Assembly (NCBI GenBank): GCA_903929195.1
Contig: CAIYTT010000164.1
Coordinates: 1-42,566, forward strand
DNA length: 42,566 bases
Origin: an uncultured Bacteroidota bacterium
GTDB taxonomy: Bacteria > Bacteroidota > Bacteroidia > Chitinophagales > Chitinophagaceae
Direction: 5' to 3'
The translations under genes and the position numbers were made by a program. This document shows, in pieces, positions 17,417-27,900 of this stretch (positions are counted from its first letter, which is position 1; each line of letters opens with the position of its first letter). Under the pieces are notes generated by a model. The model did no database searches, was not told where the DNA came from, and saw only the letters and a program-made list of their open reading frames with translations.

Positions 17417-18474
17417 TTAGAGGAAATAAGGGAGAATGGAGTGAAATATATACATTTTTTAAGCTCCTATCGGAAGCTAAGTTATATAGTTGGGATGAAA
17501 ATTATAATAAAAATGAAGACATATATTATCCAATTGTAAAAATATTAAGAGAAGAGAAAAAGAGAAGTTTTGAATATAAAATAGAAAAGAATTTAATTTT
17601 TGTTTTTGGTGGTGAAGAGGATATTGTAATACCAATGACTGATTTTCATGAAAACGCTGAAAAATTAATTAAGAAAATAAGAAAAGAGAGTGGTACATTT
17701 TCTTTTCCGGAAGTTGAAGAATTTATGAATTCAATTTATTGCTATACTTTAAAAGCAAAATCAACAGACAAAACAGATATCAAAATTGTAATCCATGATT
17801 TAAGGACAGGAGCTCAACCAGTTTTAGGATTTAGTATAAAATCAGACATAGGTGCTAATTCAACATTATTTAATCCAAGTATTGATAACACAAATTTCAT
17901 TTATAAAATAAAAGGAATAGATAATATTATTGCAGAAAAAGCAAATAAAATAAAAAAATTTAACGATAAGTTTAAATTGCTAAATAGTTATGGGGCAACT
18001 TATGAGTTTGTTGACTTAGCTGGTAAAATTTTAAAAAATAATTTATTGTACATTGATTGTTGCTTACCTGAAATACTGGACAAAATTATATTTAAATATT
18101 TCAGTACTTTAGATTCAAAAATTGCCGATATTATAGAAAAAATTACTGAAGAAAACCCACTTAATTTTGATGCTAGTTATAATCAAGATTTTTATGTACA
18201 TAAAATCAAAAGGTTTCTTTGCGACATAACATTAGGAATGAAGCCTGCTAAACCTTGGAAAGGTATATATGAAGCCAATGGAGGATACCTTATTGTTAAA
18301 GAGGATGGTGATATTATTTGTTATCATATTTATCACAGAAATCAATTCGAAAATTATTTATTTAATAATACCAGGTTAGAATCACCAAGTACAAAGAAAC
18401 ATAAATATGGTAATATTTATGAAGAAAACAGAGAGTTTTTTATTAAATTAAACCTTCAAATTAGATTTATATAG
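17413..18474 (+). CDS. HpaII-family type II restriction endonuclease (predicted CCGG)
   Basis: A 353-aa enzyme that would cut unmethylated CCGG. The N-terminus (GNKGEWSEIYTFFKLL, residues 4-19) and the following LYSWDENYNKNEDIYYPI agree with the HpaII family, and length is as in the family (about 355). Blocks such as GFSIKSDIGANSTLFNP (about 140-156) and FLCDITLGMKPAKPWKG (about 272-288) are further conserved-looking regions; the catalytic residues of this family are not assigned by me. It is the last gene of the operon, after an ATGA junction. A hairpin at 18562-18581 may end transcription. No truncation or internal stop is seen, so it is probably active. Confidence 0.88.
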   Translation: MIRGNKGEWSEIYTFFKLLSEAKLYSWDENYNKNEDIYYPIVKILREEKKRSFEYKIEKNLIFVFGGEEDIVIPMTDFHENAEKLIKKIRKESGTFSFPEVEEFMNSIYCYTLKAKSTDKTDIKIVIHDLRTGAQPVLGFSIKSDIGANSTLFNPSIDNTNFIYKIKGIDNIIAEKANKIKKFNDKFKLLNSYGATYEFVDLAGKILKNNLLYIDCCLPEILDKIIFKYFSTLDSKIADIIEKITEENPLNFDASYNQDFYVHKIKRFLCDITLGMKPAKPWKGIYEANGGYLIVKEDGDIICYHIYHRNQFENYLFNNTRLESPSTKKHKYGNIYEENREFFIKLNLQIRFI

Positions 18475-18561
18475 TACCTCTAAAGTCCCCGACTGGTCTA
18501 AGCGTCTTGTACTGTGAGGTAACAAAAGTAGAAATAGTTAAATTTTTTACCTTTGTTGTAT

Positions 18562-18581
18562 TTTCATCGAGTAAGATGAAA
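18562..18581 (+). terminator. Weak hairpin after the restriction operon
   Basis: TTTCATC (18562-18568) pairs with GATGAAA (18575-18581) around a 6-nt loop, 87 bp after the endonuclease stop. It is AT-rich and has no T run, so termination is uncertain. Confidence 0.3.
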
Positions 18582-18618
18582 CATAATAAATGTAATATGA
18601 CTTTACCGGTAATAGGTA

Positions 18619-18643
18619 TTGTTAAATGAAATCGTTATATTTG
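18619..18643 (+). promoter_or_regulatory. Promoter-like sequence before the RelB-like gene
   Basis: TATATTTG (18636-18643) matches TAnnTTTG; a TTG at 18619-18621 is only 14 bp upstream, shorter than the usual 19-21. The -7 element lies 27 bp before the ATG. Confidence 0.4.
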
Positions 18644-18670
18644 CATGTAGCTATTTAATAAATATTCAAA

Positions 18671-18886
18671 ATGACCGGTGTAAATTACATAACAAACGAT
18701 AATGGAGAAAAAACTGCTCTATTTATAGACTTGGTACAATTGCGCAAAACTAAAACTTTGAAGAATGAACTGATTGAGTTTTTAGACGATTTAGAAGATA
18801 TGATTGCAGTTGAATTAAGTATTGGTGAAAAAGGAAGACCATATAGTGATGTTAGAAATGAAATTTTGAACTTGAAAAAGGCGTAA
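18671..18886 (+). CDS. RelB/Phd-type antitoxin
   Basis: A 71-aa protein of the kind that precedes RelE/ParE toxins in Bacteroidota: a short N-terminal beta strand part (VNYITNDNGEKTALFIDLVQL), then helices (TLKNELIEFLDDLEDMIAVE) and a C-terminal toxin-binding tail (RPYSDVRNEILNLKK). One base separates it from the toxin gene. It looks intact while the toxin is damaged. Confidence 0.65.
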   Translation: MTGVNYITNDNGEKTALFIDLVQLRKTKTLKNELIEFLDDLEDMIAVELSIGEKGRPYSDVRNEILNLKKA

Positions 18887-18887
18887 T

Positions 18888-19151
18888 ATGGCTTATGAAT
18901 TGAACATTCTGCCGAGAGCCGAAAAAGAATTAAAAGGATTACCCAAAAATATATTTTTAAAAATTGATGAGACAATATTAAAATTAGCTGATGACCCACG
19001 CCCTAACGGATGTAAAAAATTAAAAGGCTATAATGATACTTACCGTGTAAGGGTAGGTGATTATAGAATTTTATAGCGAATAGAGGATAGAAAATTATTT
19101 ATTGAAATAATAAGAATAATAATCAGACAAGAAGGGTATGGAAAACTTTAA
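18888..19151 (+). pseudogene. RelE/ParE-family toxin with in-frame stop
   Basis: The frame starts MAYELNILPRAEKELKGLP and reaches YRVRVGDYRIL, then hits TAG at 19074-19076. The same frame continues RIEDRKLFIEIIRI to a natural stop at 19149. RelE/ParE toxins of this type read GDYRILYxIED...RIGHR, so TAG most likely replaces a Tyr codon (TAT/TAC). The GHR of the C-terminal strand is also changed (IIR). The truncated product of 62 residues lacks the last two strands that form the active site, so the toxin is probably dead. Confidence 0.75.
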
Positions 19152-19157
19152 TCACCA

Positions 19158-19598
19158 ATGGACTATGTTCGCTTAGTCCTTATTTTAATAAGCGTCTCGC
19201 ATCCGAAAAAATTGCCCAATAGCATTATTAGTGCCCATCTTTTAACCGGTTCCATATCAAGAACTGCATATAACAAAGCACAGCAAAAAGGTTTGTTACT
19301 ATATTCAAACGATACAATAAGAGAACTGGTTGAAGTATTTTCTCGCAAAAAATTTGACAAGTACATTACTGTTGTAGATAGAAATGAAGCTATTGCTGCA
19401 TACATAAACAGAAGTATTTTCGTAGATGTTACGCTCCAAATAAGTGCTTGCCGCGATTTTAAAGACAATAAGTTTTTGGAGTTGGCGATAAGTGGTATGG
19501 CTGTAAGTATTATTACAGGCGATAAAGATTTACTTACTCTCCACCCTTTTCAATCAATATCTATCATTTCACCGGCTGCTTTTGTTGCATCTTTGTAA
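19158..19598 (+). pseudogene. PIN-family toxin (COG1569 type) with defective N-terminus
   Basis: From residue 21 on this 146-aa frame is a good PIN protein: NSIISAHLLTGSISRTAYNKA, LLYSNDTIRELVEVFSRKKF, then the acidic CRDFKDNKFLELA and ITGDKDLL, ending in SIISPAAFVASL. Family members begin with a strand and DTN (first catalytic Asp); here the corresponding residues read KKLPNS, and the first 18 residues (MDYVRLVLILISVSHPKK) do not fit. The Asp needed for metal binding is thus absent and the 5' end seems rearranged. It lies 6 bp after the RelE relic. An inactive toxin is the simplest reading; a diverged functional PIN is possible. Confidence 0.6.
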
Positions 19599-19855
19599 CA
19601 TTTTTTTATCCGCAAACATTTTTTTAAAATGGTATTTTTTATTAGAAATATCCCTAAAATAGTTATTTATTACTCAAATTTCGTAGATTTCTCCACAAAA
19701 AAGGGACTCCATTGCGTATTGATGACCTTGGTTGAGAATTCTTGTTTTATTATACAATCAATAGGTTAAGAGATACTACAGACGCCTCAACAAATTCAAA
19801 AACCAATTTTAAAATATTTTTTTCACTTTTTAAATATTTCTGTTACCTTTCGCTT

Positions 19856-20542
19856 ATGAAACGGTTTTTGATAATTATACTAATATGCTTTGTTTGCAAT
19901 CAGGCAATTGCAAGATATGGTACTACAATAGATATTTATGGCGGTGCAGGAATTGCAAAAACAAATAATTATGATGTAGGTATTTCCGGTGGCATCGATT
20001 TTTATAAAGGTATTGCCAAAGGAATAGAATTTGGCGGTACCGTGCTTTATCAAGGCTATTCGCTCTATTATGACAGAGAAACACAATTACTTAAAAACGG
20101 TGAAGGTTATGAAGGGGTTACGGTTAGAAATAAAAGTAACTATGTTTTTTTGTGTCCTAAATTAAATTATTTTTTAGACCATAAAGGGCAAATTTATGCC
20201 TATGTAACTGCCGGTGCAGGTTTTAATATGGGTGGCACAGAAACATTGCATAAATGGGACAATAGCCACAATACACCCTTAACTGCAAATCAAAATTTTG
20301 ATAGCACGATTAATACTAGTAGTAATATAACCAAAATGCTTTTTCGCTTTAGTTTCGGGCTTTCAGAATATTTTTATTATGGCAAACGCCTGCACTTTTT
20401 ATTCAGACAAGATGTAGGGTTTCTTTCAACTAATTTAAGCTCTACCGCAAATGCCGACAATCCATCAAGAACCGCATATAGCCCTAATAATCTAAGTCCG
20501 GTATATTTTTCGTTCCAGATTGGTATTATGTATTACAAATAA
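19856..20542 (+). CDS. Outer-membrane beta-barrel protein
   Basis: A 228-aa protein with a signal peptide (KRFLIIILICFVCNQAIA) and a series of alternating hydrophobic/polar strands ending in the aromatic C-terminus FSFQIGIMYYK, typical for outer-membrane barrels of about eight strands (OmpW/opacity-type porin-like fold). The frame is open further upstream, but the ATG at 19856 gives the signal peptide and follows TACCTTTC (19844-19851), one base off the -7 consensus. Function unknown. The J-domain gene starts 23 bp later. Confidence 0.75.
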   Translation: MKRFLIIILICFVCNQAIARYGTTIDIYGGAGIAKTNNYDVGISGGIDFYKGIAKGIEFGGTVLYQGYSLYYDRETQLLKNGEGYEGVTVRNKSNYVFLCPKLNYFLDHKGQIYAYVTAGAGFNMGGTETLHKWDNSHNTPLTANQNFDSTINTSSNITKMLFRFSFGLSEYFYYGKRLHFLFRQDVGFLSTNLSSTANADNPSRTAYSPNNLSPVYFSFQIGIMYYK

Positions 20543-20565
20543 TGTTTACTGCATAATATTTCTAC

Positions 20566-21213
20566 TTGCTGCCTAAAGACTATTATAAAATACTTGGCAT
20601 AAATTATAGAGCCGATTTACAAGATATAAAAAAGGCATATCGTTTACTTGCATTAAAATACCATCCTGACAAAAACGTGGATGGTAATTATAACGATGTC
20701 TATTTTAAAGAAATACAAGAAGCCTATTCTGTATTATCTAATAAAGATAAGAAAAATGTTTATGATGAAAAGCTATGGTTGGCAGGCATTACAAAATCTG
20801 AAAATGAAGAATTAATTAATGCCGGTTGGTTATTAAATATAGCTAAAGAGCTTAATAATAGCCTTATACGAATGGATAAACATAGCATCAATTATACTGC
20901 ATTAAAATCGTATATTTTACTAATTTTAACCGATACACATATAGCAATATTACTTACTGAAAAAGACAATACAATAAATGCTGCAATTATAAAGGAACTT
21001 ATTGTAGCTATGAAAGAACTAAAGAAAACGAATTTAGATGATATATATGAAAAATTAACACTAATTGCAAATAAAGAATATTCATTATTAAATTTAATAG
21101 AAAAAGACAAGAGAGAGCGTAAAAGACAATATGAAATAGAAAAGTGGCAGCCCATTATTGTATTTATTATAGCTGTATTATTATGTATATTCGTTTTTAT
21201 ATTAGGTAAGTAA
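20566..21213 (+). CDS. Membrane-anchored J-domain (DnaJ-like) protein
   Basis: A 215-aa protein. Residues 4-68 are a J domain: DYYKILGINYRADLQDIKKA, with the HPD motif (YHPDKN) that stimulates Hsp70 ATPase, and FKEIQEAYSVLSNKDKKNVYD. A helical middle part follows, and a single C-terminal membrane helix (PIIVFIIAVLLCIFVFILG), so the J domain is tail-anchored and faces the cytoplasm. No Gly/Phe or zinc domains are present, so it is a type III J protein with a specialised, unknown client. The start is a TTG; the only upstream in-frame ATG (20542) is followed by a stop. Confidence 0.85.
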   Translation: MLPKDYYKILGINYRADLQDIKKAYRLLALKYHPDKNVDGNYNDVYFKEIQEAYSVLSNKDKKNVYDEKLWLAGITKSENEELINAGWLLNIAKELNNSLIRMDKHSINYTALKSYILLILTDTHIAILLTEKDNTINAAIIKELIVAMKELKKTNLDDIYEKLTLIANKEYSLLNLIEKDKRERKRQYEIEKWQPIIVFIIAVLLCIFVFILGK

Positions 21214-21308
21214 AAAAGTAAACTCCTATTAATTTGCATTTATACAATTTTAACAAGCTATTTCTAATTATACTAATTCATCTCATCTATTTTTGTATCT
21301 TTCGGTCA

Positions 21309-21345
21309 ATCTGTTTTTTATAAAACAGATGAATAAATTTTTTTT
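21309..21345 (+). terminator. Hairpin and T run before ruvA
   Basis: ATCTGTTTT (21309-21317) pairs perfectly with AAAACAGAT (21322-21330) around a 4-nt loop; T8 follows at 21338-21345. It lies 95 bp after the J-domain gene. A -7-like TATTTTTG (21288-21295) lies just upstream, so if ruvA starts there the hairpin would sit in its leader. Confidence 0.45.
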
Positions 21346-21371
21346 CTATAATTACAACCAAAAAATAAAAA

Positions 21372-21950
21372 ATGTTTGCATACTTAGAGGGAAACCTTAC
21401 TTATAAATCACCGTCATTATTAAACTTAGATGTAAATGGTGTAGGCTATGAAATAAACATAACCCTGCAAACCTATTCTCGCATTCAGTCGTTAGACAGA
21501 TGTAAGCTATATATTCATTTGCAAGTAAGAGAAGATGCTTGGGTTCTATACGGCTTCGAAAATGAGGAAGAAAAAAGTACATTTAGAGAATTATTAAATA
21601 TTAGTGGTGTAGGTGCAGCTACGGCACGTATTATTTTATCGTCGCTAACAACCGATGAGCTACAGAAAGCCATAAGCAGCGAAGATGCAAAAACATTAGA
21701 AAAAGTAAAGGGGATAGGTGCAAAAACAGCCCAAAGAATCTTATTAGAACTTAAAGGAAAAGTATTGAAACAAAATAATGATACCGGTACAACTGTATTA
21801 AAACACAATACTATACAAGAAGATGCGTTAATAGCATTGATTAATTTAGGCATAAATAAAAGCATGGCAGAAAATGCTTTTAAGAAAATTTCTAATTCTG
21901 ATACCTTAACAGTAGAAGAATTGATAAAACAAGCTTTGCGTGCCTTGTAA
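21372..21950 (+). CDS. ruvA: Holliday junction branch migration protein RuvA
   Basis: A 192-aa protein that binds Holliday junctions as a tetramer and loads the RuvB motor. An N-terminal OB fold (MFAYLEGNL...VNGVGYEINI) is followed by two helix-hairpin-helix motifs (LLNISGVGAATARIIL and LEKVKGIGAKTAQRILLELK) and a C-terminal RuvB-binding three-helix domain (about 145-192). Length is normal. It lies 20 bp before sprA; the ruvA-sprA order is conserved in many Bacteroidota, although the functions are unrelated. Confidence 0.96.
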   Translation: MFAYLEGNLTYKSPSLLNLDVNGVGYEINITLQTYSRIQSLDRCKLYIHLQVREDAWVLYGFENEEEKSTFRELLNISGVGAATARIILSSLTTDELQKAISSEDAKTLEKVKGIGAKTAQRILLELKGKVLKQNNDTGTTVLKHNTIQEDALIALINLGINKSMAENAFKKISNSDTLTVEELIKQALRAL

Positions 21951-21970
21951 AAAATTATAAAGAGAAACAA

Positions 21971-24900
21971 TTGAAGGGGAAAAATAAATTAATATTTAAA
22001 ATTTTATTTTTTGCAACACTTGTAATAGCATTAATAAATGCTACTGCCAGGGGTTTCAGACCTTCTTTTGTCTTTTACGAACCGGCAGCGGACACTGCAA
22101 AAATAGACAGCCCAAAAGCAAAAAAGGACTCGTTACGATTTCCGATATACGACCAAACAGGTGAGCCTTATACTGATTATCACCGCCCGGGAAGTATAGA
22201 CCTTAAAGACCCGAAAAATTACAGTAAAGGTTTTGATTTTCTGCCTGACTCCAACAGATATGATTTTCATGAAAAATTAGGTAGTGAATTTATAAGGAAC
22301 CCTACTTACATGACGCTTGATGAATACATAAAGTATAAAGGGGCGGTTGATGAAGATTCATATTTCCAACGAAGGCTGGACGCAATGATGTCGTTTAATA
22401 AAACACCCGAATTACCGCAAATGTATAAAGAGGGCTTGTTCGACCGTATTTTTGGTGGTAGCGGCATTACCGTAAAACCACAAGGTAATGTGGACGTTAC
22501 TTTTGGTGGTAATTGGCAGAATATTAAAAACCCTACATTGGTGCAAAGAGCACAGAAGTATGGTGTTTTTGATTTTGATATGCAAATGAATATTAACTTG
22601 TTGGCTACCATTGGCGACAAGATGAAATTACAGATAAGCAACAATACCAAAGCCACATTTGACTACCAGAATATGCAGAAGCTGGATTACAGTGGTAAGG
22701 AAGACGAAATGCTTAAAAAAATTGAAGCAGGTAATGTAAGTTTCCCGCTAAAAAGTAATTTAATTAGCGGTGTACAATCCTTGTTCGGATTAAAATCTAC
22801 TTTGCAATTTGGCAAACTATGGGTTACGGGAGTTATTTCGCAACAAAAATCGCAACGTAAGAGTGTTACAGTTCAGGGTGGGGCGCAGGCACAGCAGTTT
22901 TCTATAAAAGCAACTAATTACGAAGAAAACAAAGACTTTCTTTTATCTCAATATTTTCATGATAACTACGATAAAGCCCTAAAAGATTTTCCGGTTATAA
23001 ATTCTACTGTTACCCTTAACCGCATTGAAGTTTGGGTAACCAACCGCACAGGTGCAGTTAATGGTGTGCGTAAGGTATTATGTTTTATGGATATGGGTGA
23101 AGCCAATCCATATGAACCTTTTTTAGCGAATCCTAACAGTGGTATAAGAGGTGGCTTGCCCGATAACAGGTCTAATAGATTATATACCGATTTGGTACAA
23201 AACCCCAATGGCAGATTGCAAAGTTCGGCTACCAATTCAGCTATTTCTTTGGGTTTAACGCAGGGTACAGATTTTGAACCTACTACGGCAAGACAATTAT
23301 CACCGTCAGAATTTTCGTTTAATCCGCAACTTGGTTATATAATGCTTAATAGCCAAATGAACTCAGATGATGTATTAGGTGTAGCCTTTCGTTATACCTA
23401 TAAAGGTAAGGTATATCAAGTAGGTGAGTTTGCTGAAGATTTACCACCCGATACGACCAACCCGAAAGTATTATTTCTTAAATTATTAAAAGGAACTTCA
23501 TCAAGACCGGCATTACCTGTATGGCATTTAATGATGAAGAATATATATGCTTTGGGTGGGGTAGGTGTTACAAAAGATAATTTTACTTTAAATGTTCTTT
23601 ATCAAAATCCGGGCGGTGGCGAATTAAGATATATGCCGGAAGGACAATTGGAAGGAACACCTTTTATAAGTTTATTAAATTTAGACCGACTTAATTCTCA
23701 GGGCGAACCCCACCCCGACGGGGTCTTTGACTTTGTTGATGGTATAACGATAAATACCCAGCAAGGTAAAATTATCTTTCCTGAATTAGAACCCTTTGGT
23801 AATGATTTATCCATTGCCACAAAAGGACCTGACCAAATACAGTTATCAAAGAAATATTTATTTCAGGTATTATACGATTCCACAAAAACAGTAGCCATAC
23901 AATCGCAACAAAACGACCATTTTATTATAAAAGGAACTTTTAAATCCAACTCATCGTCCGATATTTATTTAGGAGGTTTTAATATACCACCCGGTTCAGT
24001 ATCTGTAACAGCAGGGGGTACTAAATTAACCGAGAATACCGACTATTCAATTGACTATTCTTTAGGTAGAGTGAAAATATTGAATTCCGGCATATTAAAC
24101 TCCGGTGTTCCTATTAATATACAATATGAGGATAACTCTACTTTCGGTTTCCAGCAACAAAATTTTATGGGTGCAAGGTTCGATTATTATGTCAACCGTA
24201 ATCTTACATTGGGTGGCACAGTTATGCGGCTGAATGAACGCCCATTTACCCAACAAGTTACTTATGGCGAAGACCCTATTAAAAATACTGTAATTGGTTT
24301 AGATGCAAACTATCAAAAAGAAGTACCCGGACTAACGCGATTATTAGATAAATTGCCTATTTATGCAACCACTGCTACTTCATTTATAAATACATCATTA
24401 GAAGTAGCCGGTTTATTACCCAATCACCCTAAACAAATAGATGCATTAGACCCGGAAGGCTCTATATACATAGATAATTTTGAAGGAACAACAAGCAGCT
24501 ACGATTTAAAATTCCCCTCAATAGCTTGGTCTATGTCTTCTACACCACGTGGTGCTGTTGATAAACATGGTGTTACATTGTTTCCGGAAGCAGCATTTGA
24601 CGATGAACTAAAATATGGTATTAATAGAGCACGACTTGCATGGTACACTATTGAACCTACACTCGTTGACCCGGGTTCTTCGGTACCCAATTATGTTAAA
24701 GATGATTCAAACCAGCACTATATCCGTTTAGTACAAATACCTGAAGTATTCCCCAATCAGCAAACCGCATCATTACAGGGGTCTTTAAGTACGTTCGATT
24801 TGGCTTATTATCCTAGAGAAAAGGGTGCATATAATTTTGATAATGTTAATATAAATAGTGATAATACCCTTATAAACCCCGCAAGTCGGTGGGGAGGTAT

Positions 24901-27900
24901 TATGCGACCTATAGACAATACCGATTTTGAGGCATCGAATGTGGAGTTTATACAGTTTTGGGTAATGGACCCCTTTATTAACAATCCTAATTCTAATGGC
25001 GGTTCTTTATTTTTGAACTTAGGAGACGTATCGGAAGATATTCTGAAAGACTCAAGATTGTTTTTTGAAAACGGGATACCTGCACCCTTCGACGGCACAA
25101 AATTAGATACTACAGCATGGGGTTATGTGCCTAAGTTTGAACAACAAATAACCCGTGCATTTGATAATGATGTAACAACCCGAAATTTACAAGACGTGGG
25201 TTATGACGGCTTGCCCGATTCTGCACTTGCACCGGGTATGCTGTGCGAACGTACCAAATTTTTACCTTATTTAAATTCATTGAAATCAAAACTGAATCCG
25301 GCGGCTTATGCTGCCGTTTATTCCGACCCATGTAATGATAATTACCAGTATTATAGGGGTGCACAATTTGATTCTTCTAATAATGGCAATGGTAGTAGTA
25401 TATTATTGAGATATAAAAAATATAATAATCCACAGGGTAACTCACCTGTTACAGACCCAAATGCAGCGTATGCAACATCTGAAACAACGATACCGGAATC
25501 GGAAGATATAAACAGAGATAATACACTTAATGAAGCAGAAAGCTATTTTCAGTATAGAATAGACCTACATCCTAATATGAGTGTGGGAACAAATAATATA
25601 ATCAATATTCAAAATAGCAGTGTAAAATTACCTAATGGGAAAATAGAACAAGAAAAATGGTATCAGTTTAAAATACCTATTCATAACTATGACCATGTTA
25701 TTGGGGGTATATCCGATTTTAGGTCTATACGGTTTATGCGTATGTTTATGAGTGGCTGGCAAGACAGTGTAATTATGCGTTTTGCTTCTTTAGAATTGGG
25801 TCGTAACCAATGGCGTACTTATAATTATTCTTTATTGGCACCCGGTGAAAACGTGCCGCAACAAAATCAGGGATTAACTGAATTCTCTGTTACATCGGTA
25901 AGTATAGAAGAAAACGGACAACGCACACCAATACCTTATGTAATTCCTCCCGGTGTTTCAAGGCAGCTTACATCGGTATCAAGCGGACAAACCATACAAT
26001 TAAACGAGCAGGCTCTTTCGCTAAAAGCATGTGCATTGCAAGACGGTGATGCCCGTGCTGTTTTTAAAGAGGTAAATTTAGATATGCGTCAGTTTACCTA
26101 TTTAAGAATGTTTATACATGCAGAATCGCAAGTAGGACAACAACCCATAAATAATGCCGATGTAGATGCCATTATCAGGTTAGGAAGCGATTTTACCAAT
26201 AACTACTACGAATATAGAATGCCGCTTACCATTACCCCTCCGGGTGTTAGTGCTTTAAATACCGATGCTATTTGGCCGGCATCAAACGAGGTTGACATTG
26301 TTTTGCAAGACCTTGTAAATGCTAAAAAACAAAGAGATGCACTTAATATTCCGTTTAATGTACCTTATTATACCACCGATTCCAAAGGCAATACTATTGT
26401 AGTAGTAGGAAGTCCGAACATTGGTGGGGCAAAAAACATTATGTTAGGATTAATGAATCCGAAGAAAACAAACAGAACACCCGGAGACGATGGACAACCT
26501 AAATGTATAGAAGTATGGTTTGATGAGTTAAGAATGGCAGGTATGAATGACCATGCAGGTTATGCAGCAGCCGGTAAAATGAATGTGCAATTGGCAGACC
26601 TTGGTAATTATAATCTATCAGGTAGTTGGCACTCTGCCGGCTATGGTACTATAGACCAAAAAATAAACCAACGTTCGCAAGATGATTATTATCAATATAA
26701 TACTTCTACAAATTTAAGTTTAGGTAAATTACTTCCCAAAACATGGGGTGTACAATTGCCTTTATATGTGGGGTATACCCAAAATGTAAGTACTCCAAAA
26801 TACGACCCCTATAACCAAGACTACTTACTTACCGATGAATTAAATGCAGCAAAATCAGCTAAAAAAAGAGACTCTATCAATTCCGTAGCACAAGATTTTA
26901 CCTCTATAGCATCTGTTAATCTTACCAATGTGCGTATTACCGGTAATACAGCCAATGCCGCAAAGAAATTCAGAACACCTTGGAGCATAAAGAATTTTGA
27001 TTTTACGGTCTCTTATAATAATCAGTTTAAGCATAACCCTACCGTTTCGGAAGATTTACTTACCACTACTAAATTGGGGGTTGGGTATGCCTATAATTTA
27101 AAAATAAAACCAATAGAACCTTTCAAGTCAATAATAAAATCTAAATCAAAGTGGTTTGGGCTCATAAAAGATTTTAATTTTACTCCGCTACCTACTACCT
27201 ATACCATGCGAAACGACCTGAACAGGGTGGTGCAGCAAACACAAATACGCAATATTAATGATGGGAGCGGTTACCAAATACCTTCAACTTTTTATAAAAG
27301 CTTTAATTGGACAAGGGTTTATACGGTAAGATGGGAGCTTACTAAATCCTTAACTTGCGATTATACGGCTACCAATATTTCTCGCATAGATGAACCTTAC
27401 GGACGCATAAGTACTAAAGAAAAAGAAGACTCTTTATGGCAAAGAATATTAACATTCGGGCATAATACTTCTTACAGACAAACATTTAATAGCTCTTATA
27501 ATGTGCCATTATCTAAGTTACCTTTAACCGATTGGATGACTTGTAGATTAAGCTATGCAGCAAACTATTCTTGGACCGGAGCTGCACCCGTTGCTTATGA
27601 TTTAGGGAATACAATAGGCAATACCCAAACAAAAACGATTGTAGGCGATTTAAATATGTCAACATTGTATAATAAATGGAGGTGGATGCGGGCATTAAAT
27701 TCGAAAACATCAGCTCAAAATCAAACCGGCATAAAACAAGCAGGAAATATAAATGACAAGCCGGGTGCAAAAGGGGGTGGGGCTAATGGTAACAATAAAA
27801 GCACAGCACCCATACTGCCGGGCGGTGGCAATGGTAACGACCCCGGTGGTGGCAAAGGTGGCAATCAAGGCAACAGCAATGCTAATGGCGGTGGTGGTGC

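Noticed and set aside
14741-19598. PIN stump and the PIN relic as two halves of one gene split by insertion of the restriction island
   Set aside because: The stump (FLDSNILIYSYS) is of the VapC-like kind while the relic at 19158 is of the COG1569 kind; they do not complement each other.
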